From contig PCWJ01000005.1 of the NCBI GenBank assembly GCA_002787295.1, positions 1-20,718 on the forward strand: a DNA stretch of 20,718 nucleotides. Direction: 5' to 3'. Below, one piece after another: positions 6,762 to 12,657 of the stretch. The stretch's first letter is position 1. Every line of letters begins with the position of its first letter. The notes under the pieces were generated by a model that ran no database searches, was not told the origin of the DNA, and was given only the letters and a program-made list of their open reading frames with translations. The position numbers and the translations under genes are program-made. The DNA comes from Candidatus Nealsonbacteria bacterium CG11_big_fil_rev_8_21_14_0_20_37_68 (lineage in GTDB: Bacteria > Patescibacteriota > Minisyncoccia > Minisyncoccales > GCA-002782225).

Positions 6762-7490
6762 CTATCCTCCAGCGATTTGGGAAGTGACCTCCAGAGCAGC
6801 TTTACGCATATTGTCTACCCCTTCAGCTTTGTAGATGGCGCTGCCAACAATGGCATGCCAGTTTTCCCCAGCCACTTTTCCGGTCTCAGAAATATTGCCT
6901 CCTTGGACAATGAAACCTGGTGCGTAAAGGGTAAAGTTCCCTTGTCCAAGTATTTTTTCTAAGAGGTGGCGGTATTTGAGAACAAACTCAGCCTTATTCC
7001 CAGGAACAACGAAGTTGGAAACGCCATTTTCGGCAGCAATGGCATAGATCTGCTCGGGTCCAAGCTCAGCAATGAAGCCTCCCTCATTACTCAGAAATTC
7101 CTTTTGAGTCATGTGACCACCAACCAGAACTACTAAATCTTCCTCTCGACAAGCCTTTATCCATTCCCGTTCAGTGGCTGCTCCACCGAATGGAAAGAGG
7201 ATCACCGCATCCGCCCTTGAAAACTTTGCAACCCTAGCAAATTTTTGTCCAAGCTCCGGGATATCAGTGCCTCCTTTCTGATGGTCAAAAATAATTGGTA
7301 GTTGGCTATGCCCCCGGATTCTCTCAACTACTACCGGTAATCCAAATTGAATCACAAGCTCTAAACCGACTTTATAACCACCGATTCCGGGCACCCCGGA
7401 GGTAGCCATAACAATCTGCTCAAGCTTCCCCAGGTCCATTACATCACAAGCTGGAATTACGCTCTTTTGTTGGGTAATCAGTTTTTTCAT
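6762..7490 (-). CDS. pyrF: Orotidine 5'-phosphate decarboxylase
   Basis: Converts OMP to UMP, the last step of de novo UMP synthesis. With start at 7490 the protein has 242 residues, a normal TIM-barrel length. Catalytic residues fit the family tetrad: Lys40 in GYKVGLEL and Asp69, Lys72 and Asp76 in IIFDHQKGGTDIP. The phosphate-binding region is YAPGFIVQGG and the C-terminal GSAIYKAE corresponds to the usual GRxI motif. I chose ATG 7490 (MKKLITQQKSVIPACDV) because AGGAGGAGGG sits directly before it. The longer frame to 7541 adds MDVVKPFDKAKTERRRE, which is encoded through that Shine-Dalgarno region. The spacing to pyrE is short, so both form one unit ending at the terminator near 5900. GC is 50% in 6781-6840 against 27% in a pheT sample, suggesting a different origin from its neighbours. 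Confidence 0.9.
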   Translation of the reverse strand: MKKLITQQKSVIPACDVMDLGKLEQIVMATSGVPGIGGYKVGLELVIQFGLPVVVERIRGHSQLPIIFDHQKGGTDIPELGQKFARVAKFSRADAVILFPFGGAATEREWIKACREEDLVVLVGGHMTQKEFLSNEGGFIAELGPEQIYAIAAENGVSNFVVPGNKAEFVLKYRHLLEKILGQGNFTLYAPGFIVQGGNISETGKVAGENWHAIVGSAIYKAEGVDNMRKAALEVTSQIAGG

Positions 7491-7609
7491 TTCCCTCCTC
7501 CTCTCGGTTTTTGCCTTGTCAAAGGGCTTAACGACATCCATATTCTATTATTAAACTTCTACATTGCTTTTACCTCCTTTTGGGTTAATAAAATGGAGGT
7601 TACCCTCTT
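7491..7609 (-). promoter_or_regulatory. pyrF leader with sequestered Shine-Dalgarno and AUG-UAG minigene
   Basis: The inferred leader of about 120 nt carries a first GGAGGT (7577-7572) followed after 7 nt by ATG (7564-7562) and immediately by TAG (7561-7559), a start-stop pair with no sense codon after AUG. The same GGAGGT can pair with ACCTCC (7600-7595) in a 6-bp stem. The second Shine-Dalgarno, next to 7490, serves pyrF itself. The arrangement suggests ribosome- or nucleotide-dependent control, but that is inference. Confidence 0.45.
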
Positions 7610-7615
7610 TCTCCG

Positions 7616-7644
7616 ACTTTAGTGAATTTAAAAAGATCTGTCAA
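7616..7644 (-). promoter_or_regulatory. Promoter of pyrF-pyrE
   Basis: Minus strand TTGACA (7644-7639, perfect), 17-nt spacer, TAAAGT (7621-7616, 4/6). The expected transcript start is near 7609. Confidence 0.7.
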
Positions 7645-7667
7645 GACAAAAGGCATCCTATTTATTC

Positions 7668-7696
7668 TCGACGGGTGGAACGATGGTAGCTATAAT
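7668..7696 (+). promoter_or_regulatory. Promoter of the PRPP synthetase gene
   Basis: TCGACG (7668-7673, 4/6), 17-nt spacer, TATAAT (7691-7696, perfect). The expected start near 7703 leaves only about 12 nt before the ATG at 7715. It is divergent from the pyrF promoter, with the two -35 elements about 25 bp apart. Confidence 0.6.
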
Positions 7697-7714
7697 AGAA
7701 AGTGTAAAAAAGCA

Positions 7715-8587
7715 ATGAAGAATTTTATCATTCCAACTTCTCAGGTTGAGAAGTTAGCCAGAAATATTTTAGCAAGAGCTAAGAATTTCGAAGTTATTTT
7801 TCCCGATTTAAGCAGAGACGGAAAAAGATATTTTCCTGATGGAGAAATTTATATAAGACTTTTAAAAACTGAAAAACTAAGCGGTAAAAGAGTTATTGTT
7901 TTGCATTCGGGAGCACCAAAACCAAATGAAGGGTTGGTGGAATTAGAATTGATTTTACAAGTTTTAAGAGACAATAATATAAAACCCGAGGTATTCTTCA
8001 CTTATTTCCCCTACGGAATGCAGGATAAAGTTTTTGAAAGAGGAGAGACTAATGTGGCTGAAAATTTAGTTGAAAAATTAATAAATTATTATAAGGTTAA
8101 AAAAATCTATATTATTGACCCTCATTTCTGGGGAAGAAAATGGGTAAAAAAATATCCAATTGTTAATGTTTCTGTAGCCCCTATCTTAATGGAAAAAGCT
8201 AAAAATGATTTTGGTAAAGACATTTTATTTTTATCACCAGACATTGGCGGGGAAAGAAGGACTGGGGTCTCTGGGATGAGAAAAAAAAGAGTGAATTCCT
8301 ATCGGGTGGAGATATCCTTTACTCAAATGAATTTTAATCATTGCCCGGTGGTTGGAATTGTTGACGATTTATTAGAAACTGGCGGAACTTTATTAAAAGC
8401 TTATAAGCTCTGCAAAAAAAATGGGGCAAAACAAGTTATCGCCCTAATTACCCACGGTGTTCTCCCCTCGGGCATTGCCAAAATTAAGAAAAAATATTCT
8501 AAACTTTACTTAACCAACACCATCGAGCAAAAGGAATCAAACATAGACCTAACTAATCTAATCTTGAAAACTCTCTCAGAATCGTAA
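7715..8587 (+). CDS. prs: Ribose-phosphate pyrophosphokinase (PRPP synthetase)
   Basis: Makes PRPP from ribose 5-phosphate and ATP; PRPP is the co-substrate of PyrE in this same block. At 290 residues it is slightly shorter than the usual 310-320. The flexible-loop region reads PYGMQDKVFERGETNVAE, close to the YARQDKxFxxGE pattern of archaeal-type enzymes. IIDPHFWG matches the DPH metal-site region, and VVGIVDDLLETGGTL is the PRPP-binding loop (DDxxxTGGT). The frame extends back to ATG 7622, but that extension covers the divergent promoters and reads unlike the family, so I place the start at ATG 7715 (MKNFIIPTSQVEKLARNIL). No Shine-Dalgarno sequence is present, in contrast with pyrF and pyrE. 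Its last 12 bp overlap the end of pyrDK tail to tail. Hand reading shows AT-rich codons like pheT. Confidence 0.88.
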   Translation: MKNFIIPTSQVEKLARNILARAKNFEVIFPDLSRDGKRYFPDGEIYIRLLKTEKLSGKRVIVLHSGAPKPNEGLVELELILQVLRDNNIKPEVFFTYFPYGMQDKVFERGETNVAENLVEKLINYYKVKKIYIIDPHFWGRKWVKKYPIVNVSVAPILMEKAKNDFGKDILFLSPDIGGERRTGVSGMRKKRVNSYRVEISFTQMNFNHCPVVGIVDDLLETGGTLLKAYKLCKKNGAKQVIALITHGVLPSGIAKIKKKYSKLYLTNTIEQKESNIDLTNLILKTLSES

Positions 8588-10240
8588 TTGAGATTTATGG
8601 AAAATTTGATTATTTTTTAAAAAAGTTCCGTCAACGCAACTTCTATATCCATTTGAAGTTGCGCAGGAACCACACAAACCAATACCACATTTCGTTAAAA
8701 ACTCTATTGAAGAATAAATTTTTTCTGGGTTCAAGTATTGACTTTCGATATCTATCGCCATTTTTACCATAGCTTCTGGCCCGCAGTTTAGACAGCCTTC
8801 GGGGTTTGTTTTTTTGATAATTTCAGGAAGGATATCAGTGGCTCGTCCCTTGTGCCCCATTTCACCGTTTTCAGTAGTTAAATAAAGTTCTTCACACAGG
8901 ACTTTAAATTTTTCCAAATAAGGTAAGTGGTTTTTATCTTTCGCTCCCAACAGGACAGCTGTTTTTTTATATTTTTTAGCAAAGAGGTAAAGAGCAGCAA
9001 TTCCTGTCCCGCCACCTACTAACAAAATAGCTTCATTTAACTTTGGTGAATTCCCATAGGGCCCTCGAATATAGATGAAATCATTTTCTTTTAATTTTGA
9101 TAGTTCATTTGTAAAATAGCCTCTTTTTTGAATTAACAAAGTTAAAGGAACGTCATCAAGAACAGAAAATGGCTTTTCTCCTTTTTCTGGCAGCCAAGCA
9201 AAAATAAATTGCCCTGGCTCTATCTTTATCTCACCATCTAACCTCAAAAGAAATAAATCATCAGCTAAAGATTTATTTTCCCTTACGGTATATTTTTGAT
9301 AGTCCATATTCAGTTTCTCCTTCAAAAGACTGCTAGCATTATCTGTTCCCTTCTTTAAGTCAATTAATAAATCATGGAAATATTGCTTTATTTCTTCTGT
9401 ATTCATTCCGGCTAAAGCTGAGCCAATCCCAAAAAAATTAGCACCAGCTTCTTTATATCTTTCTACCTCCACTCTGGTTGAAATACCACCACAAGCAATG
9501 ATTGGTAAATCTGTTATCTCTCTTATTTTCTTAACCGAAGTTAAACCAAGTTCTAGAATCGCCTTTCCAGAAATCCCCCCCAGTTTATTTGAAAGTACTG
9601 GATAACCATCCCATAAATATAACTCCGGTCCTTTTGTGTTTACGGCTGTTATACCAGAGGTACCTCCGCTTATTGCCGCCTTTACAGTTTCTTTTACGTC
9701 TAAATTGGGTGAGATTTTAACGAACACCGGCTTCCCAAGAGAAACAATGCTCTTTGTTATTTTTTCTAAAATCGCATTATCTTGGCCTACAACTTGGCCA
9801 TATTTTTCAGAATGAGGGCAAGAAATATTCAATTCAAAACCATCAGTAAATTCTACTAATTTTTCGGCTACTTCTTTAAATTCTTTCTCATCGCTGCCAA
9901 ATATTGAAGTGAGTAAAAATTTATCAGGAGATATCTTTATTTTTGAAATTCTTTTTCTAAATTCCTCTACGCCGGGGTTGCAAAGACCAACGGCATTGAT
10001 AAAAGAAAAAGGGGAATATTGAGCAATAATTGGCTCTCTATTCCCCTTTCTTGGCTCTGGCCCAATGCTTTTTGTTGTTAAGATTCCTATTTCTGGAATT
10101 TCATTTGCAATTTTTTCAAGTATTGATATCCCAGTAGTAACTATCCCGGAAGGAATGGTAAAAGGCCCACTAATTTTCTTGTTAAAGATTTTATATTTTG
10201 AGCGGGAGCGAGAAATATCCCTAGAGGTATATTCTTCCAT
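8576..10240 (-). CDS. Fused dihydroorotate dehydrogenase (PyrD, class 1B) and electron-transfer subunit (PyrK)
   Basis: One 554-residue chain carries both partners of the NAD-linked class 1B enzyme that oxidises dihydroorotate to orotate. Residues about 15-300 are PyrD: FMN-site TTKSIGPEPRKGN, NAVGLCNPG (82-90), NISCPHS with catalytic Cys141, VFVKISPN, CGGIST and FGIGSAL. Residues about 312-554 are PyrK: PGQFIFAW (342-349), KPFSV in place of the usual RPFS flavin motif, LLVGGGTGIAAL (407-417) for NAD, and [2Fe-2S] cysteines 518, 523, 526 and 535. All expected ligands are present, so the fusion looks functional. ATG 10240 follows the nitroreductase TAA directly, implying translational coupling. 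The stop is TGA, and the 3' end overlaps prs. In most bacteria PyrDB and PyrK are separate neighbouring genes. Confidence 0.92.
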   Translation of the reverse strand: MEEYTSRDISRSRSKYKIFNKKISGPFTIPSGIVTTGISILEKIANEIPEIGILTTKSIGPEPRKGNREPIIAQYSPFSFINAVGLCNPGVEEFRKRISKIKISPDKFLLTSIFGSDEKEFKEVAEKLVEFTDGFELNISCPHSEKYGQVVGQDNAILEKITKSIVSLGKPVFVKISPNLDVKETVKAAISGGTSGITAVNTKGPELYLWDGYPVLSNKLGGISGKAILELGLTSVKKIREITDLPIIACGGISTRVEVERYKEAGANFFGIGSALAGMNTEEIKQYFHDLLIDLKKGTDNASSLLKEKLNMDYQKYTVRENKSLADDLFLLRLDGEIKIEPGQFIFAWLPEKGEKPFSVLDDVPLTLLIQKRGYFTNELSKLKENDFIYIRGPYGNSPKLNEAILLVGGGTGIAALYLFAKKYKKTAVLLGAKDKNHLPYLEKFKVLCEELYLTTENGEMGHKGRATDILPEIIKKTNPEGCLNCGPEAMVKMAIDIESQYLNPEKIYSSIEFLTKCGIGLCGSCATSNGYRSCVDGTFLKNNQIFHKSQLRF

Positions 10241-10756
10241 TTAATTACTAAATTTTTCGTAGCAAACTATTTCTTTTAAACTTTTTCTTGTTTTAGGACC
10301 GGGTTTATCCATCGGGAACCCGAGAGGTAATAAAGCTACTACTTTATATCTCTCCGGGATTTCAAGAACTTTCTTAACTTCTTCCTGAGAAAAAGCCCCA
10401 ATCCAGCAAGTTCCAAGCCCCTCTTCAACTGCCTGCAGAGTCATATGATCTAGGGCTATGGCTAAATCAACCGCGTAAGCCGGAACGCCACTACTTAGCT
10501 TTGGCTCCGGGTTTAGAGCCACCGCAATAATCACTATCGGAGCCTCTGCTACATGATCTTGATTGTGAGCAGCTTCGGCCAGTTTTTTTCTTGTTTTGGC
10601 ATCTTTAACTACTACAAATTTCCATTCCTGCTCATTGTGGGCAGAAGGAGCCAATCTGGCTGCATCTAATATTTTCTTTAAATTTTGTTCCGGTACAAAA
10701 TCCGGTTTATAAATTCTTACGCTTCGTCTGGTTTTAATTACTTGAGATACATCCAT
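10241..10756 (-). CDS. Nitroreductase-family FMN oxidoreductase
   Basis: Small 171-residue member of the nitroreductase fold, usually a homodimer binding FMN and using NAD(P)H. FMN phosphate contacts are expected at RRSVR (10-14); APSAHNEQEWKFVVV, DLAIALDHMTLQAVEEGLGTCWIGAF and the C-terminal LPLGFP are family blocks. It is directly upstream of the PyrD-PyrK fusion with zero intergenic distance (TAA then ATG), so the two are co-expressed. Whether it takes part in pyrimidine metabolism, flavin recycling or quinone/nitro-compound reduction cannot be told from sequence. ATG at 10756 (MDVSQVIKTRRSVR) is the natural start for the family; no clear Shine-Dalgarno sequence is seen. Upstream lies a decayed pyrF fragment. 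Confidence 0.85.
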   Translation of the reverse strand: MDVSQVIKTRRSVRIYKPDFVPEQNLKKILDAARLAPSAHNEQEWKFVVVKDAKTRKKLAEAAHNQDHVAEAPIVIIAVALNPEPKLSSGVPAYAVDLAIALDHMTLQAVEEGLGTCWIGAFSQEEVKKVLEIPERYKVVALLPLGFPMDKPGPKTRKSLKEIVCYEKFSN

Positions 10757-10766
10757 GATATAGTTG

Positions 10767-10866
10767 TTAGTTATTAGTTGCTACCACCAGTTCGGCTAGT
10801 TTTGTGAAATTATCTACATCACAGGCCAGAATCACGCTTTTCTGCTGCTGAATTAGTTTTTTTCAT
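10767..10866 (-). pseudogene. Truncated, frameshifted pyrF N-terminal fragment
   Basis: After AGGAGGG and ATG (10866) comes a run of seven A. Dropping one A gives MKKLIQQQKSVILACDV, then DNFTKLAELVVATNN and a TAA. This aligns with the N terminus of the intact PyrF at 7490 (MKKLITQQKSVIPACDV, then MDLGKLEQIVMATSG). As written the frame stops at a TGA after 15 codons. Only about 33 codons remain, lying between tRNA-Asp and the nitroreductase gene. It is a remnant of a second, diverged pyrF that once stood upstream of nitroreductase-pyrDK. Confidence 0.8.
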
Positions 10867-10884
10867 TTTTCCCTCCTTTTGCTG

Positions 10885-10960
10885 CGGACCCAAGGGGATT
10901 TGAACCCCTGATCTTCGCCGTGACAGGGCGACGTGTTAGACCGGGCTACACTATGGATCC
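10885..10960 (-). tRNA. tRNA-Asp (GTC)
   Basis: A 76-nt cloverleaf on the minus strand: acceptor GGATCCA/TGGGTCC, anticodon arm TCGCC-CTGTCAC-GGCGA with GTC at 10924-10922, T-loop TTCAAAT, discriminator G as expected for Asp. CCA is not encoded. Confidence 0.95.
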
Positions 10961-10961
10961 A

Positions 10962-11085
10962 TTTGGTGGGGAATGCTCTGGCCAATTGCCTGCCCCGTAG
11001 TCAAATGCGAAGAACTTGTACTTCGGGGAGCTACACCCGCATATGATTTTTGTACCGGGGGTGGGAATTTCACCCCGCACCAAAA
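10962..11085 (-). ncRNA. Unassigned structured spacer between tRNA-Met and tRNA-Asp
   Basis: The 5' end TTTTGGTGCGGGG (minus strand, 11085-11073) can pair with CCCCACCAAA at the 3' end (10971-10962) with one bulged C, closing about 100 nt. Inside are a CGAAG/CTTCG stem, a GCGGGTGTAGCTC stretch resembling a tRNA 5' end, an AATTGGCCAGAGC stretch resembling a D-arm, and a CCCCACCA end. No normal tRNA folds from it. It may be a decayed or rearranged tRNA gene, a processed leader, or a structured RNA of unknown type. Confidence 0.35.
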
Positions 11086-11090
11086 TCTAA

Positions 11091-11162
11091 TGGCTGTGAG
11101 AGGGATTGAACCTCTGACCTAACGCTTATGAAACGTTTGCTCTACCACTGAGCTACACAGCC
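11091..11162 (-). tRNA. tRNA with CAT anticodon, elongator Met (or Ile2)
   Basis: A 72-nt cloverleaf: acceptor GGCTGTG/CACAGCC, D-arm GCTC/GAGC, anticodon arm AACGT-TTCATAA-GCGTT with CAT at 11130-11128, T-loop TTCAATC, discriminator A. The fully paired acceptor argues against an initiator. Met versus Ile2 (lysidine-modified) cannot be settled here. CCA is not encoded. Confidence 0.92.
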
Positions 11163-11169
11163 TTATTTT

Positions 11170-11234
11170 TGGTGCGGGGCGGGCCCACCTTGATCGCTTA
11201 TGAGACGACCTTAGACACCAATCTACTCCCCGGC
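11170..11234 (-). pseudogene. Degenerate tRNA-like sequence with CAT anticodon loop
   Basis: The minus strand shows a D-arm-like TAGA-TTGGTG-TCTA, an anticodon-like arm GGTCGT-CTCATAA-GCGATC (CAT at 11202-11200), then GGTGGG joined directly to CCCGCC, a T-stem with its 7-nt loop missing, and a CACCA end. Acceptor pairing is only CGGGG/CCCCG. It is probably a tRNA remnant that lost its T-loop; a working but aberrant third CAT tRNA cannot be excluded. Confidence 0.4.
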
Positions 11235-11297
11235 CCTTACCCGCCAAAATTTTCTGAAAGAAAACCTTTGTCGAAATTCTCCTACTGGGTAAACTTG

Positions 11298-11369
11298 TTG
11301 CGGGGGTGGGAGTTGAACCCACTTCTCGAGCTTATGGGACTCGTGAGATAACCGGTTCTCTACCCCGCT
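11298..11369 (-). tRNA. Initiator-like tRNA-Met (CAT)
   Basis: A 72-nt cloverleaf: acceptor AGCGGGG/CCCCGCA with A1-A72 unpaired, D-stem GAGA/TCTC giving the initiator-type A11-T24 pair, anticodon arm CGAGT-CCCATAA-GCTCG with CAT at 11336-11334, T-arm GTGGG-TTCAACT-CCCAC, discriminator A. The unpaired 1:72 position marks an initiator, but the usual three G-C pairs next to the anticodon loop are absent. CCA is not encoded. Confidence 0.88.
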
Positions 11370-11384
11370 GTAACATACCAATTA

Positions 11385-11415
11385 TTTATAAATAATCAGC
11401 AAAAATCAGTTACAA
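11385..11415 (-). promoter_or_regulatory. Possible promoter of the tRNA cluster
   Basis: Minus strand TTGTAA (11415-11410), 19-nt spacer, TATAAA (11390-11385). The start would fall about 9 nt before the initiator tRNA. Spacing is on the long side, so support is modest. Confidence 0.35.
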
Positions 11416-11500
11416 ATCATCTGTTATAAATTTTAACCTTGAAGTGTTGCACTTCTGGGTAAAATTCGCCTCATAGTTTCATACTGAAATATAACATAAA

Positions 11501-11528
11501 AATTAAAAAGGGACAAGTCTTTTGCCCC
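11501..11528 (-). terminator. Intrinsic terminator facing left, with no minus-strand gene before it
   Basis: Minus strand GGGGCAA (11528-11522), loop AAGAC, TTGTCCC (11516-11510), then TTTTTAATT. The stem is 7 bp with one G-U. The DNA to its right encodes only plus-strand genes, so it may insulate the tRNA cluster or be left from an earlier arrangement. Confidence 0.6.
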
Positions 11529-11547
11529 TAACTGTCAGCTTGGGGTA

Positions 11548-11703
11548 TTGACAAAAAAGGAAATCCGATTAAACTATCAAAATAGTATTCAAAATAGTTC
11601 TTTAAGAAAACAAAGGTTGTGAAACTAGTTTAGGAGTGACAACTCACGTTAGACCAGATTCGCTGGTGTTGCTTTTTATAACGAATAAATCAGGAGGTGT
11701 TCA
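11548..11703 (+). promoter_or_regulatory. Promoter and leader of the DAK-fabF bicistron
   Basis: TTGACA (11548-11553), 16-nt spacer, TAAACT (11570-11575, 4/6). The leader of about 120 nt holds a small stem ACCAG-ATTCG-CTGGT (11653-11667) and a strong Shine-Dalgarno AGGAGGTG (11692-11699) 4 nt before ATG 11704. With the terminator above, this accounts for the 334-bp stretch between tRNA-Met and the DAK gene; I see nothing else in it. Confidence 0.6.
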
Positions 11704-12657
11704 ATGCCAGTAATAGAAAGAGAACTCGATGGTCAGGCGCTAAAGAGAGCCTTAAAAGAAGCTACGCTGCGATTGGAACAGCACATAGATGAAGTCAATG
11801 CCTTGAACGTTTTCCCAGTTCCTGATGGTGATACCGGTATAAACATGTTTTTGACCATGAAGTCAGCAGTTGAAGCAATGGAGAAATCGAAGGACAATTC
11901 TGCGGCAGCCATTTCCGCTGCGGCAGCCAAGGGAGCTCTGTTGGGTGCCAGAGGTAATTCTGGTGTTATCCTCTCTCAAATACTGAGAGGCATAGCTAAG
12001 GGAATAGAAGAAAGAAAAAGCTTTTCCTCCCGGGATCTGGCTCACGCCCTTCACATTGCTTCAGAACAGGCATATAAAGTTGTGGATAATCCCATAGAGG
12101 GAACCATACTCACCGTCATCAGGGAAGTTGCTGAAACAGCCTCTGACACAGCAAGCAGAGGGGTCAGTTTTGCCCATACTATGATGTCTGTGGTGTCACG
12201 AGCAAAGAAGACAGTAGAGAGAACGCCAGAGATGCTTCCTGTACTGAAAGAGGCTGGAGTGGTAGATGCTGGAGCCAAGGGATTGTATTATATCTTTGAA
12301 GGGATGAAAGATTCTATCTGTAGAAAGCCAACTCACCATTCCTCTAGGAAATCTCCCCTTCGAGTGCCCTCCACCCGGGAAAAAGAAAAAATCTATGGAT
12401 TTGACGTTCAGTTTATGATACAGGGTAAAAACCTGCCCTTTGAAGAAATACGTGATACCGTTGTGGCATCTGGCAAATGCCCCTTAGTAGTTGGCGACGA
12501 GAGCCTCATAAAAGTTCATGTCCATACTCTGAATCCCGACGATATACTGAACTACGCTCGTAGTAAAGGAGTGGTAACTGACGTTGTAGTTGAGGACATG
12601 GATCAGCAAGTCCGAGAAAAGATGGAGAAAGAAGGCAGCGATGAGCAAAGTAACTAA
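11704..12657 (+). CDS. DAK/FakA-like kinase, C-terminally shortened
   Basis: Related to FakA (YloV), the ATP-binding subunit of the fatty acid kinase that phosphorylates fatty acids held by FakB. The DAK2/DhaL domain (about residues 1-205) is intact: the Mg-ATP motif NVFPVPDGDTGINM with Asp41 and Asp43, GARGNSGVILSQ (81-92) and EAGVVDAGAKGLYY. It is followed by a His/Ser/Arg-rich linker and a domain starting YGFDVQFMIQGKNL and containing VGDESLIKVHVHT. Full FakA (about 550 residues) continues with a further C-terminal domain; here the chain ends after VVVEDMDQQVREK at 317 residues. Since the gene overlaps fabF by 17 nt with no debris, the short form looks settled rather than broken. It has a strong Shine-Dalgarno and lies on the plus strand amid minus-strand genes. 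FakB is not in the window, so the substrate is uncertain. Confidence 0.82.
   Translation: MPVIERELDGQALKRALKEATLRLEQHIDEVNALNVFPVPDGDTGINMFLTMKSAVEAMEKSKDNSAAAISAAAAKGALLGARGNSGVILSQILRGIAKGIEERKSFSSRDLAHALHIASEQAYKVVDNPIEGTILTVIREVAETASDTASRGVSFAHTMMSVVSRAKKTVERTPEMLPVLKEAGVVDAGAKGLYYIFEGMKDSICRKPTHHSSRKSPLRVPSTREKEKIYGFDVQFMIQGKNLPFEEIRDTVVASGKCPLVVGDESLIKVHVHTLNPDDILNYARSKGVVTDVVVEDMDQQVREKMEKEGSDEQSN

Noticed and set aside
7622..7714. Longer N terminus for PRPP synthetase
   Set aside because: The extension covers two promoters and reads unlike the family; ATG 7715 begins a normal N terminus.
11040..11085. FMN riboswitch, suggested by GGGGTGAAATTCCCACC followed by CCCGGTA on the minus strand
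   Set aside because: Only the first conserved word is present; the second GGTGAAATTCC arm and the GAGAAG-type end are missing, and the next gene downstream is a tRNA, not a flavin gene.
11119..11351. Small open reading frames on both strands across the tRNA cluster
   Set aside because: They run through two tRNA genes and give peptides typical of translated tRNA sequence (for example LCSSVVEQ).
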